A stretch of DNA of 64,000 nucleotides, from assembly GCA_950022295.1 (NCBI GenBank), contig OX465598.1:117597001-117661000 (forward strand). Direction: 5' to 3'. Below are positions 23,794-34,814 of the stretch, in pieces (the first letter of the stretch is position 1; each line of letters opens with the position of its first letter). Below the pieces are notes generated by a model. That model was not told the origin of the DNA and did no database searches. It saw only the letters and a list, made by a program, of their open reading frames with translations. The position numbers were made by a program, and so were the translations under genes. The stretch comes from Bromus sterilis. Its lineage: Eukaryota > Streptophyta > Magnoliopsida > Poales > Poaceae.

Positions 23794-26173
23794 TTTTTTA
23801 TAGAAAAGGGGCAGTCTCAGCCTCTGCATCGATTGATGCATGCGGCATTTATTAATTTTATTAAATGTCATTCGTTTATTACATCATGGGTCGCACAGAG
23901 TTGCGACAAAAATCAGCCACCTAAAAAACAAGTAGAACATGAAGGGGCTCTGCATCAACATGCTATTCTACGCTCAGAACGCCAGCTGAACTGGGCAAAT
24001 AGATCCGACGCAACCGATTCCAGGCGGCTGCACCCAAAATCCATTGCGCTTCGCCTGTCCGTCGACTGTAGGTAAGACCACATACGGATCCAATGAGTAG
24101 CCTTGGGGATAACCTGCATGAAAGAAGTTGATTTTTCTCTATTAAAAATATAGTCATTACGTATATTCCAAATGGCCCAGAGTAAGGCGCAAACTCCAAC
24201 TCGGATTTGAACCCTCTCTAATTTAGAGACACCCCTCAACCAATTGCCAAAAAAAAATTCTATGTTGTTTGATGGGTTAATGTTAAAAGCCATATGGACA
24301 ATACGCCAAACCATTTTAGCAAGGGGGCAATCAATAAAAAAATGTTGTATTGTTTCCTCTTGGTCACAAAAGCAACACTTCTTACATCCATTCCACCAAC
24401 GCCTAACCAGATTGTCCTTTGTGAGTATTTCCTTACGGTATAAGAACCACATAAAAATCCTTATTTTAAGCGGAACTTTCATCTTCCAAATATATTTACG
24501 GAGGAAACGCGTGTGACCACTCATGAAGTCAATATATAAAGATTTAACCGTAAATAACCCGGACCTAGTTAGACCCCACTTGAACCTATCCTTATGATTT
24601 GTGAGGTGAATATGCATTAGGCGGTGTACTAAGTGAACCCATCTATCCCACCTATCCTCAGTCAAAACTCTCCTAAAGCTTAGATTTGGGGGAGGTGCGT
24701 TAGTTAAAACATCGGCCACCGAAACTCCTTTTCGATGGACAATACTGTAGAGGGAAGGATATTGCCATGAAAGGGGCTTGTCCCCTAGCCAAGTATCTTC
24801 CCAAAAACGAGTAGCTTCCCCATTCCCCATAATAAACGACCCACGGTTAAAAAAATCATCTTTTAACTTCATGACTCCCTTCCAAAAATGTGAATCTGCG
24901 GTTTACTTTTAACCTGAGATAGCGATTTGGAATGAAGATACTTGTTATCAATTAATTCTTTCCAAACCCCGGTTTCATCATTTAGAAGTTTAAACAGCCA
25001 TTTGCTTAGTAAACATCTATTTTTAATTTCAGGCACCTCGATACCTAAGCCCCCTTGCTCCCTTGGTCTACAGATAATCTCCCATTTAGATAGTCTATAT
25101 TTTCTTCTGTGACCATCACTTTGCCAAAAAAACCTGGAACGGAAAAAGTCTAATCTTTTCCGCACCCCTATGGGTATGTCAAAGAAAGATAGCATAAACA
25201 TGGGGAGACTTGACAACACTGAGTTGATGAGAATTAGACGATCCCCATAAGACAGTAATTTCCCTACCCAGCTAGCAAGCTTCTTCTCAAACCTGTCCTC
25301 TACGGCCTTCCATTCTCCATTTGTCAACTTTCTAAAATGGATTGGAATGCCCAAATATTTGAACGGGTATGTTCCTGACTCAGACCCGAACAAAATCTTA
25401 TATTGATCCTCCACATCTTTGGCTCTTCCGAAACAGAAAAGTTCACTTTTGTGGAAATTAATTTTTAAACCTGATAATTGCTCAAAGATACATAGAATAA
25501 GCTTCATATTGAGAGCCTTTTCTAAGTTATGTTCCATGAAAATAATAGTATCATCCGCATATTGGAGTATTGACAACCCCCCCATCTATTAGGTGTGGTA
25601 TCAAACCCTCAACTTGCCCATCTTCCTTGGCTCTAACTATCATAATGGCTAGCATATCAGCTACAATGTTAAACAGAATCGGAGATAGAGGGTCCCCCTG
25701 CCTCAAGCCCTTATATGTCCGAAAGTAATGACCTAAGTCATCGTTTACTTTAATACCCACATTGCCCTGTGAGACAAAATTCTCAATCCATTTACACCAT
25801 ATCGGATCAAACCCTTTCATTCGCAAAACTTGTTGCAAAAAAGGCCAATGAACTTTATCGTACGTTTTTTCAAAGTCAATTTTTAAAAGAACTCCATCCA
25901 TCTTCTTTCTATGCAGCTCGTGTATAGTCTCATGCAAAATCAACACTCCCTCTAGGATGTGTCTCCCTTGCATGAAAACCGTTTGAGTTGGCCTGATAAC
26001 TTTGTTTGCCACTTTAGAGATCCTATTCGTACCCACTTTGGTAAAAAAATTGAAGCTCACATTTAAGAGACAAATTGGGCAGTACTGCTGTATCTTAACA
26101 GCATTCTCCTTTTTAGGTAGATGGATGATGTTCCCATAATAATTTAACTGATGTAATGGCAATTCCCCCTTTT
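23794..26173 (-). mobile_element. 5'-truncated LINE (plant L1-like)
   Basis: This non-LTR retrotransposon on the - strand has a short poly(A) (T-run 23793-23799 on +). It is flanked by the 8-bp duplication GTGCACAT at 23786-23793 and 26174-26181. Endonuclease and the start of reverse transcriptase are missing, as is common for 5'-truncated insertions. It sits 345 bp downstream of the stop codon of the GONST1-type gene. Confidence 0.85.
23955..26173 (-). pseudogene. LINE ORF2 remnant: reverse transcriptase and zf-RVT domain
   Basis: The - strand shows an L1-type reverse transcriptase: LPKKENAVKIQQYCPICLLN, IDFEKTYDKVHW, GLRQGDPLSPILFN and the catalytic QYADDTIIF box (near 25560). Then come KYLGIPIHF and, toward 24400, the zf-RVT zinc-binding region (WWNGCKKCCFCDQEETIQHF). 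Two frameshifts break it: near 25575, just before the YADD box, and near 24885, where one base seems lost in a T-run before a KGVMKLKDDFF segment. The enzyme would prime cDNA at a nicked target, but this copy is inactive. Confidence 0.9.
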
Positions 26174-26518
26174 GTGCACATGGCGTAAGGTTGGACGACC
26201 ACACCTGCACTTCAATATACTTCACTGATACTATACAGTATACACATTGCAATTGCATCAACGACCGACCCACCAGCACCAAGGCGGGTAGCTGAGCAGT
26301 ATCTATCCGTATGAATGTACCATCGTCGCCCAGAAGAAAAGAAAAAATGAAACTGGTGCCCCAGGCTAGCTAGCTAACGTGATGTTGTCTCCCTCCTTTG
26401 CCAACGGGCATATGCACAAATGTCCCAGCGCCAGAGGGTATTGAGGGAGGGGGCATCCTGCTTTCCATGATCAGCAGAATCCTGCCTTCTTCTACCACCT
26501 CTAAAGCTTGGCTGAAAG
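26174..26518. other. Spacer between LINE and GONST1-type gene
   Basis: This probably holds the 3' UTR of the transporter gene on the - strand. No other feature was recognised. Confidence 0.4.
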
Positions 26519-29500
26519 CTAGGACTGTGAGTTGTTGCGCAACTTCGCCCTGGCGAAAAATACTCCCGCTAATAGGCCTGCAGGTCCGATGGTGCATTTT
26601 TTATTTTGTTAGTGAAATATGGTAATGTGCCAGCACAAAGGTAATGCTATATGTTTGTGTTTGGCCTCAGCATAGACAGAACCTACCAAGCAATATACTT
26701 ATGGAGTTCTCCATGCTTGTGCGTACTTTGAAGAGAAGGATCCCGGAAATAGAGAGGGGGATCTTGTTCAGAGATCCTACAAGGCTGTGAAACAGGAGCA
26801 ATACTGGCGTTAGAAGCTCACCAAGAGTGAAATGGATCCGTTTAAGAAAGGTCCGTCGGATTCATTTGGTACCTATATGTCGTCGCACTTGTCTGACGTA
26901 GAAACCACATCGAAGTAAAGCTGATAGCAAGCCCCAAAACTCCGCTGGCAGTGATGACTAGCCAAAACGTAGGATTCCTCAGAAGAGGCCTGCAAATTCA
27001 ATTTTCATAAGACTAAAGAGCAAACTGTTTTTAATCATAATCATTTTTTCTTCCTAGCCGCTATGATTGGATTAGTTGAATCTTGCTATGATTGGACAAG
27101 TGAGCGAATGAAGTTCAAATCACGAGCTTACGTTTCCAACAGGTACTCCACTTCATTAAAACCAAGCACAAGGATAATTCCCAATGGCAGTGAAAGAACG
27201 TTATTCAGCAAAACCATTGAAAGCTCATTCAAATTCCCAGACTTGGTGGCTTGCTTAGCACTGTCCATTACATGCCGCAATGTGAGCTGGAAGAAACCAG
27301 TTCATTTGTTCAAATTTATAATGAGGCACCTCAGAACTGAAGACATTTGTCCCATAAACTAGGGTCAATCTATGGGACTGGAGATAAGAGGAAACAGTTG
27401 TCAGGTTATATCAGTGATTTAGTGGCATCAAGAAGAAGAATACCGAATATGATGCTGTTAGAAAACAATTTAAGATCTGCCATGTATAGCCGACTGCATG
27501 AAATGAGAGATCTGTTATTCCACCTGCAATGGCCGAGATTATCTACAGAAACAGAAAGGTGAGTCAGGTCTTCAATACACTGTCATTTTGAGTCTGTGTT
27601 TCATGTTCAGCTATGATTAGATGTAAACATAAGCCCCTCAAGCATTCTAGTCCTACTTTCATTCGTAACTTCTAATTTTGACATACCATCAACATTAGAG
27701 AAATCCAAACTTGTCTATCATGCTGCTTCTTAAAGAAGTAGGTTTCCCCAGAAGCAGTAAGAACATTTGCAACATTCTTCAGTATAGTCAACATCGCAAC
27801 ATTGATGTACTTCAGACTGAAAGATACAGAAAATATTAAAAAGTGCAGGAAATAAATTTTAAGAAGACTGCAAACTTCAATCTAATACTTCATTATTACA
27901 GGTTGAGGAGCAATTTATTCACAGCTCATATGGAAAAACTCGACTCAAAATGTTCCGAAAGCCTAGAAACTAATTCAGGTTTATCATTATCCTATCGAAC
28001 CAATTGACCATGAATAGAGCCAAAGCAAATGAGATGCAACAAATATTCATCACAATTTTTAATACCAACCAAACATCAGCAGAACAAGCATTTTCTCCCT
28101 AATTGAACTTTATGAGCCGGCAAAACTTACTATGCATGAATACTGATTAAGGGAGTGTTCCGTTACACATAGTTCTGACTTGTGACTATGTGAGAGTGGG
28201 AAGCAAAGAAATACAGTGTTATTTTCATATTTTATCAAATGATGGAATAGAAAGCAATGCTTAAATTCAGTAAACGATTCCATATTCTGATAACCAAGTT
28301 GGATATAAGTACAGACTAAGTATACTGCACAGAAAATAGTGCCCAGTTCAAAATGATATGAAGATCTAACGCATACCTAAACATGCTTGTGATTAGCATT
28401 CCGACAAATATGATGTTCACAGGCAACCAGACTTTGATTAACTTCCATGTTAATGGTTCAGTTGGGATAACACCAGAGAGGGACAGTGTAGAAACTATGA
28501 TCACTGATACAATGTTCTGCAGTAAAACATGATGAATACACTATCAATGTCACCCGAGCAGTACAGACACAAAGAAGAATGAAAACACAATTGCATCAGA
28601 AGTATACAGTCAGTAATACAAATTTACCTGGTAAACCATCAGAAATATTCCAGCATTGAAACCATAGCCAGACAAAACAAACTTATTAACTAAAATCATG
28701 CTGCAGGACGCTATGCAGTAAGCAAGACCAGACAGAAGAGACTGATTCTTAATGTTTGGGAGCCTGAGTAAGTGTGAAGGCCTATCTGTATCTTTTGAGG
28801 CCTTAACATCTTCCAGGTCTGTGTCATCAACAAAGGACCCCACCATAGATCTGGAGAAGATATGAGGCAGAAATACAAGGTGTTGTATTAGCTTCCATGA
28901 TGATTGAGACGAGAATAAGGTTCAGAAGATGTTTTCAGAGGATTTTGGTTTTTTGAGACACTGATCAAGGGAAGCTTGCAGCATGAATGCCTAACAGAGT
29001 TCTAGAGGACAAAAAAGAATTGTTGAAATCAACAATAATCCGATTAGTAAATCAATGAGTTCCTGTGCATTGTGTTGAACTGTAAGTCACACTTTCGCTA
29101 GCTTATATATCTTGTGAGGCATGTAAAATTAGAACCTGAACCCATGGACCACAACGCATGTGTGTGAAACCTATGGCGCTTCAAAGCGCATCATACTGGA
29201 GCATTTGCATTCTCCAAAAGAGTCACCATGGTCTAGTTAAAATAAGGCTAAAAGGATCGGTTCCAAACGCATCATACTGGAGTCTGGAGCATTTGCATTG
29301 TCCAACCTACTGTAGTACGACCTGCAAGTAATTCCTGTTTATTTGGAGGGGCTAAAAGCCAAACTGGAGCAAATTGAATTGAGGTTTCGCATGCCTGCAC
29401 GCTTCGGAAGTAACGCGAAATTCGAAGTCGAGCTAATCAACAGAAATGCGCATGGTAGAATCCGATTAACAATTTGGCGATTCACGAATAACAATCGCAA

Positions 29501-29724
29501 GTTCAGGAAAACCAAACGAACTTCGGAGCAACCCACCCTAAGCACCAAGGCTCCTAATAGGAAGCAAGGCACAGCAAACCGGCGTGAAATCTCGATCGCC
29601 GTGTCCTAAGAGAGCATCGGAGCTCAGGGGAGCCGCCGGGCGAGGCAACTGTGGCGGAAGAGGGCCGTGCGTGGAGCGGTTCGGAGAGCGAGGGAGGTCG
29701 ACCGGGAGCTCACCTGGAAGCCAT
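26519..29724 (-). CDS. GONST1: GONST1-type Golgi GDP-mannose (nucleotide-sugar) transporter, 9 coding exons
   Basis: GONST1 imports GDP-sugars into the Golgi lumen for glycosylation of sphingolipids and polysaccharides. Coding exons in transcript order on the - strand are 29724-29714, 28850-28628, 28516-28377, 27816-27687, 27542-27444, 27286-27132, 26989-26873, 26784-26687 and 26577-26519. All have GT-AG borders and phases that join, giving 343 codons. Matches to the family include SGLAYCIASCSMILVNKFVL, KVWLPVNIIFVGMLITSMF, ALGYTWQ-like HAVGYTWQILNCF, FTSMWFLRQTSATTYS and the GDP-mannose-binding GSLNKIP. About ten hydrophobic helices are expected. The start is the least sure part. The ATG at 29724-29722 gives an 11-base coding exon that splices in frame to exon 2, and a second in-frame ATG follows at 28846. 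No disabling change was seen. Confidence 0.9.
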
Positions 29725-30315
29725 GGCGCCGGAGCGGGGTCGAGGGGCCACCAAGCGTCTCCCTCGTCGACCGGCGGTGTTCGAAGCGCGGCGGAGGAGC
29801 TGTCAGCGGCGGCGGCTCGGAAAGTAACGGAAGGGGGGAGCTGCTTGGCTTTTAAAATATCGGGCGGAAGAAGAAACGTTCGCAGGCTGACCGGTGGGGC
29901 CTGGCGCCGATACAGCTTGGCGGACACAGCTTGGCTTTTGCGTTGCGCCGTTGCGGCTGCTGCTGCTTTTAATCTTGGGCGCGCGGCTGCATCGGCAATC
30001 TGGTCGCTGAGTGGCGGGTCCAGCTTGCGCGCTGGTCCACCTTGCAGTGACAATGAAGGGAATGGAAGGCAGCCGAAGCCGAGCACGGGGGTGGTTGCGG
30101 CTGTGCTGCGGAGGTTACGTCTGGTATTGGTTCAGCGAAGTGAGGTGGCATGTTTCGTGTGAGTGTGACCGTAACCGTACATTGACCAGGAGATGCAGCA
30201 AGAGGCGAAATGGACAATTTTACCGTTTGGGCGAAACAAATTCACGATATGAATTCAATTTAAAACTATTTTACGATTTTAAAATTTTTGATTAACGCTA
30301 AACAGTTAGGCGTTA
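29725..30315 (-). promoter_or_regulatory. Upstream region of the GONST1-type gene
   Basis: This GC-rich stretch precedes the transporter start codon on the - strand and should hold its 5' UTR and promoter. A long ORF on the - strand (29538-30086) overlaps it, but its composition (Ala/Pro-rich, no domain) suggests leader rather than protein. No clear TATA box was found. Confidence 0.4.
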
Positions 30316-31363
30316 GAGCAACTCCAACGGCGCGATCTAAATATCCGTTTTTGGTCCGCATGCGAGTGTTTGGGTCGCGGCGGACAAAAAAATCGGCTCA
30401 ACGGGACGACGCAAACGAACCAATGTCCGTTTTTCTATCCGCCGCAACCCAATTCGGATCCAAAAGTGCGGTCGGTTTGGGCGGAAGACACACTCGGTGT
30501 CCTCCCCTGGTTCGCATGTTTGTGCCTTTTCCACGACACCGATTACCCTGGCCCACCTGTCTGCGTCCCACGCGCTCTCAGCGGTGATTGTGTCCCCAAT
30601 TTTTAGTCTCACCTCGACGGACGAGGGACGCCCGTGGGTGTTTATAAGGAGAGGCGGGGGCGGACTATTGTTCAAACAATATAGTTAGATTATATTTAAT
30701 GACGTCGGTCGCCGGTTGGACCTGCATGTGAGTGACGCGCTCTGTGATGGCGGAGACCTGAAGCTCGACGGGTGGCGCTTGCGGCGCCGCGTCCACCGCA
30801 ATCTGCTCGAAGGGAGTCGCCATAGGTGAGTCTTTCTTGAAGCCGGGGAAGAGGTCGAAGTCCAGCGGCTCGTCCAGTGCAGCAGCCATTGCGCTCTCCA
30901 CCTCCAACTGCATGCAGTCAACCCACGACGGCGGGGAGAAGGCCCTGCCCCTGTTCGCGAAGAACAGGGCAAGGATGGGATCTGTCTCAAGGACGGTCTG
31001 CGGGGCGCCGAGACGTGGGGGCGGAGTGGCCCGGAGCCCATTGTCCCGGGGACGGTCCCCGAAGCGTCCCCTTGCCGTAGCGCGTGACGACGGCTGGTGG
31101 GTATTTGGCTATGATGACGCTGGTTGCTGGCCTCCACCGTCGGCGCCTTGCCCTTGGCTTTGGCGCTCGGTCCTAGAAGCGCGTCGCATCGGGTCCTCTT
31201 GTTCCCGGACGCGTCGTCGTCCTTGTGCTCTCTACGCGTCGCGTGCGGGAAGGCGCTGCAGCTGGAGGAGGCCACCAAGGGAGCACTCCGCCGGCTCTGG
31301 CTGCGTCCATCCTCAACGTGTGCCACCCACGTGCCCCCTCTACGCACAGATGAGGGTGGTTGT
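30316..31363. mobile_element. Possible PIF/Harbinger-like DNA transposon fragment
   Basis: GAGCAACTCCAACGGCGCG at 30316, preceded by TTA, resembles the GAGCATCTCCAAC terminus and TTA target of Triticeae Harbinger elements (recalled). No matching right end is seen before the LTR of T1 starts at 31364, so T1 may have landed in it. The interior is GC-rich on the - strand, with an 82-codon ORF (30665-30913) of unknown identity. No transposase is recognised. Confidence 0.35.
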
Positions 31364-31809
31364 TGACGAGGATCAGCCTCTGCAAATCCCATGGTCAGGG
31401 ACCCTGGGTTTATCATAGAGAAGAAACAGGTTGGACGATATTCGTCGGCTACTAGGAGAAGCACTTCCTGCTCGATGTTACTGCGTGAGGACGCGATTAC
31501 AAGGGAGGGCAAGGCGAGTTCTCGCAAGGCCAGGAGAGTAGATTGGATATTGGATGTCGAGACGTCTCCCCTCCCAGCCTTTATATACTAGGCTAGGTCT
31601 CGGGGAGTCCGTCCTAGATTACAGAGATAGTTTCCTAACCCTAGTCTTGCCTTGTGCGGCAAGTCGTGCCTTCCATATCAGTCGTGGACTCCTACGTCGG
31701 TGCCTTGGGAGGGCCAGCCGTGGGGCCATCAGTGCTCCTTGCGGGCCTTCTGTCTTCATACGCATCAGGCATCCTTACATGCAGGAGTCGTGGGGTCACC
31801 CCCTCCTCA
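31364..31809 (-). repeat. T1 3' LTR (446 bp)
   Basis: It starts TGACGAGGATC and ends CCCTCCTCA. It aligns along its length with the 437-bp LTRs of D (45814-46250, 62626-63062), sharing CCCATGGTCAGGGACCCTGG and AGGTTGGACGATA. The expected left duplication is GTTGT (31359-31363); its partner is out of view. Confidence 0.85.
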
Positions 31810-33096
31810 GTAGCCCCCGAGTGCCTGGGGGACTCGAAGAGTCGCGCAGGGACTCGAATTCGTCATTGTTTTATCATCGTAGGCGCAACACAGCTGCGGG
31901 TTGCTGGCAGTTTTGAGCCATGACAATACCTGTTTCGAGGGATTGCTAAGCTGGAAGGGGCCAAGGAGTCGACTGGTCGAGCCTTGGTGAATTGCGCTAG
32001 TGGCAAATACCGCAGTAGCCCAATGAGGCCCACGTCCCTCGACTTGAACTTGGAACGACCGGTGTCTAGCAAAGTCATGCCGCTGCAGGTCTTATAGGAT
32101 CAATTGCTGCCAGTCTGAGTAAATAGCCTGAGCGCGAACGCTCGACTCTTTCTATCATGCGAGCGCATGGAAAAGATCGGGAGTGAAGTCGCTTTGTGGC
32201 AAGTCTCGGCCCGGCCGTTCTGCGCAGCAGGGTCTTACCTACACGCTAAGCTTGCGTGGCATCTGAGTACAGTGTGTCGTAGCCCAAGTATAATTGTTTT
32301 TGCAGAGGCACGGAGCCTGGTTAGCGATGCACCCACTTGGAATAAACGATCAAGTGAGCTATTAGTAGTCACCCGCGGAGCTTTTGCATGCTCAGACGAG
32401 GAGTCATATAGGAAAGCACCCGCTCGGAATATCGTCGAGTGCGCGGGTAGTCTAGCTTGCTGAGCTTTTGCGAGTAGCGACTCGAACGCTTTTTGTTTTC
32501 AAGGTGAGGGAGCACCCGAACTCCACAGATGTGTTGTTTCCGTTGACGCGAGTAGTCCTGCGAGTGCATGTTCGCCTTTTGGGTGAGGGAGCACCCGAGA
32601 CTCTTTAAGTGCGAGTGGTTATTCGAGCATATCCTTATCTTCTGGGTGAGGGAGCACCCGAACTCTCAAGTTTTTGGTCCTTTACTCTGTTTTGAATAAA
32701 GATACTCCCGATGGGAGTAAAATATTTTTAGGAAAATATGTTTGCACCAAGGGATAGATGATCCTTACAGATCTCCTTGGTTTTTATCCTGATTTGCCTC
32801 AATGATGAGCATTGCGATAGTGTTTTTCTGGATGACCGCCAATGATGCTTTTTTTTTGAACCGTCACGTCTTCTGACCGGTCATACTGATAGCCTGGATG
32901 TCGTGTTGCCACTTCCTGTTGGATTGCCAATGCAGGTATGGGAAATGCGCGAGATTTGACGCGTCCTTTACACAGTGTTGCCCGTGTGAAAGCGTCTTGT
33001 CTCGGAATTCATAACGCTTGACGTGTTTAGTCTTTGATTTAATGATGGCGCCTCCTGGGCTTCTGTATTTTTTCCTGGTTTGCCCCTGGGCTGCGC
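31810..33096 (-). other. T1 3' untranslated leader with GGGAGCACCCGA direct repeats
   Basis: Directly after the LTR a G-rich tract on the - strand (near GTAGCCCCCGAG) is the likely polypurine tract. Three copies of GTGAGGGAGCACCCGA lie near 32503, 32584 and 32645. Element D has related copies near 46888, 46958 and 47021. No gene on the element's sense strand was found here. Confidence 0.55.
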
Positions 33097-33104
33097 TATA
33101 AATA
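33097..33104 (+). promoter_or_regulatory. TATA box of the T1 opposite-strand ORF
   Basis: TATAAATA lies 68 bp upstream of the ATG at 33165, with a pyrimidine-rich leader between (CTTCTTCTTCTTCC). Element D has the same box at 47435, 83 bp before its ATG. Confidence 0.6.
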
Positions 33105-33164
33105 CCCGTTGCTTTATTGCCTGGGCTTGGTCATCCGTTCTTACCCTATCTTCTTCTTCTTCCT

Positions 33165-33773
33165 ATGGCTCCCAAGCGGGGTGGTGGTGCTTCTGGCCGA
33201 GGTCATGGTGGCCGTACCCCTCACTCTTCTCGTGGTGGGCGCCGTGGAGCTGCAGCGACGCCCTCTTCGTCTTGTGCGGACGAGGGTGTCTGGCGCTATG
33301 ACTTCCTTCTGCGCATTCTTAGTCGCACTGCTACTTAGATCCCTCTTCCATTCTCATTTGCCTCCATGATTTATGAACTTAATCTGGGGGTCTGTGGCTT
33401 TGGCTTCAGGGGTGCGCTCGACCTCCTGCTTGGGTTGAGCTTTCTGTTGATGGCTCCTTCTTGATTTTTCTTGATGCTGGCTGGAGGTCGTTTTCACAGC
33501 AGCTAAACTTGCGTGACGGGGATAGTCTTTGTTGTCGTTTTGATGGTGAAGATACCCTCATTGTTCGTGCGTTTGATGCCGGTGGCAACCGTCTGGATCC
33601 ATACTGGGAGGAAACAAGCAGTGACAGTTCTGATGGGTCGAACCGTCGAGGGGTGATTCGCCTGCTTCTCCTGTGACTTCATCTTCTGCCGACTCCTCGG
33701 CTGGTGGTGCTTGCTCTTCTAGTTCTAAGTATGAGCTTGACGTCAAGCCGGTCGTCAAGCGGGTGCGTTAGTA
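33165..33773 (+). pseudogene. T1 opposite-strand ORF: B3-like DNA-binding protein, degenerate
   Basis: This ORF runs opposite to the T1 pol genes. Readable parts, in different frames, are an N-terminal Arg/Gly-rich stretch (MAPKRGGGASGRGHGGRTPH), the segment EGVWRYDFLLRILS, a stop at 33336, then FLIFLDAGWRSFSQQLNLRD and CCRFDGEDTLIVRAFDAGGN (33461-33600), a Ser-rich linker and a basic tail KPVVKRVR before TAG at 33771. The layout matches the ORF in element D at 47518-56310, which shows that the protein is shared by both elements. The GWRxFxxxLNLRDGDxLxCRFD pattern resembles the C-terminal half of plant B3 domains. At least two frameshifts make this copy non-functional. Confidence 0.65.
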
Positions 33774-33954
33774 GGCGAGACACCTTGTAGAATTGGAGGA
33801 CGACGACTTGCTTCTTCGCAGGCTCAGTTGCTACTTTGTCTGTGGTGATGCTCGTCAGGTTGTGGGACGAAAGTGCCAATTATCTCAGCATGAGCACACA
33901 TGTGGAAGTCATAATTCCCTGGGATAATTGGTATTGTAACCCGTCTGGTAGCTA

Positions 33955-34115
33955 CTCGAGTCCTTTTGTAATGAGAACTGTCCTCGACCCCTTTGTAATG
34001 GAAAATTGTCTTCGAATCCTTTGTAATGAGAAATTGTGTTCGACTCCTTTGTAATGGAAAATTGTCTTCGACTCCTTTGTAATGAGAAATTGTCTTCGAC
34101 TCCTTTGTATAGGTT
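33955..34115. repeat. 28-bp tandem repeat in T1
   Basis: A unit like CTCCTTTGTAATGAGAAATT plus GTCTTCGA, 28 bases long, is repeated about five to six times with alternating GAGAAA and GAAAAT variants. Element D keeps only scattered traces of it (near 56600-56780). Confidence 0.8.
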
Positions 34116-34404
34116 TTATCGGGTGCGCGGCAGCGCTCCCTATGGGAGTAGCCCCCGAGGCTACGTTTGTTTGTAGAATCAGGCGTAGGCTGTGAGCTTT
34201 TGTCTACCTGGGCTGTCCTTTCTTGTGGCTTCTTTAATTTATTCCAGTTTTTGTCGGGTGCGCGTCAGCGCTCCCGATGGGAGTAGCCCCCGAGTCTTTA
34301 GGTGATCGTTTGCGATCAGGTGAAGACTAAAGGACTTTGCATTTTCCGATACGGTTCTCTCGTGAAAAAAACTCTTGGTGCTTCGAGGAGATATTGTGTT
34401 CTGG

Positions 34405-34700
34405 TCCCCGAGTGTTTTCAGGTAAAGTCGCATGAGCGAGGATAGCGTCTCTCGGGGGGAGTTTATGCTCGAGTCCCCGAGTGCTTTTAAGTAAAGTCGC
34501 GTGAGCGAGGATAGCGTCTCTCGGGGGGGGGGGGGTTATGCTTGAGCCCCTGAGTGCTTTTAAGTAAAGTCGCGTGAGCGAAGATAGCGTCTCTCGGGGG
34601 GAGTTTTATGCTCGAGCCCCCGAGTGCTTTTAAGTAAGATCGCGTGAGCGAAGATAGCGTCTCTCGGGGGGAGTTTTATGCTCGAGCCCCCGAGTTCTTA
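34405..34700. repeat. T1 tandem array, about 70-bp units
   Basis: Units with CCCCGAGTGCTTTTAAGTAA, GTCGCGTGAGCGA and GATAGCGTCTCTCGGGGGGA repeat with starts near 34411, 34480, 34553, 34623 and 34693 (spacing 69-73 bp). One unit has an expanded G run (about 34527). It lies between the opposite-strand ORF and integrase, as in element D. Confidence 0.85.
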
Positions 34701-34814
34701 TAGTGATAATGTTTGGGCAACACCATTTTATTTCTTCGAGTTCTACATGGGTTGCTGATCGGTACTGCTGCCGATGCCGCTGAAATGCTTGGAGGACTAT
34801 GGGTAGAATAGGCG

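Noticed and set aside
29538..30086. 182-codon - strand ORF upstream of the transporter
   Set aside because: It overlaps the predicted first exon and promoter in another frame, is low complexity and has no domain.
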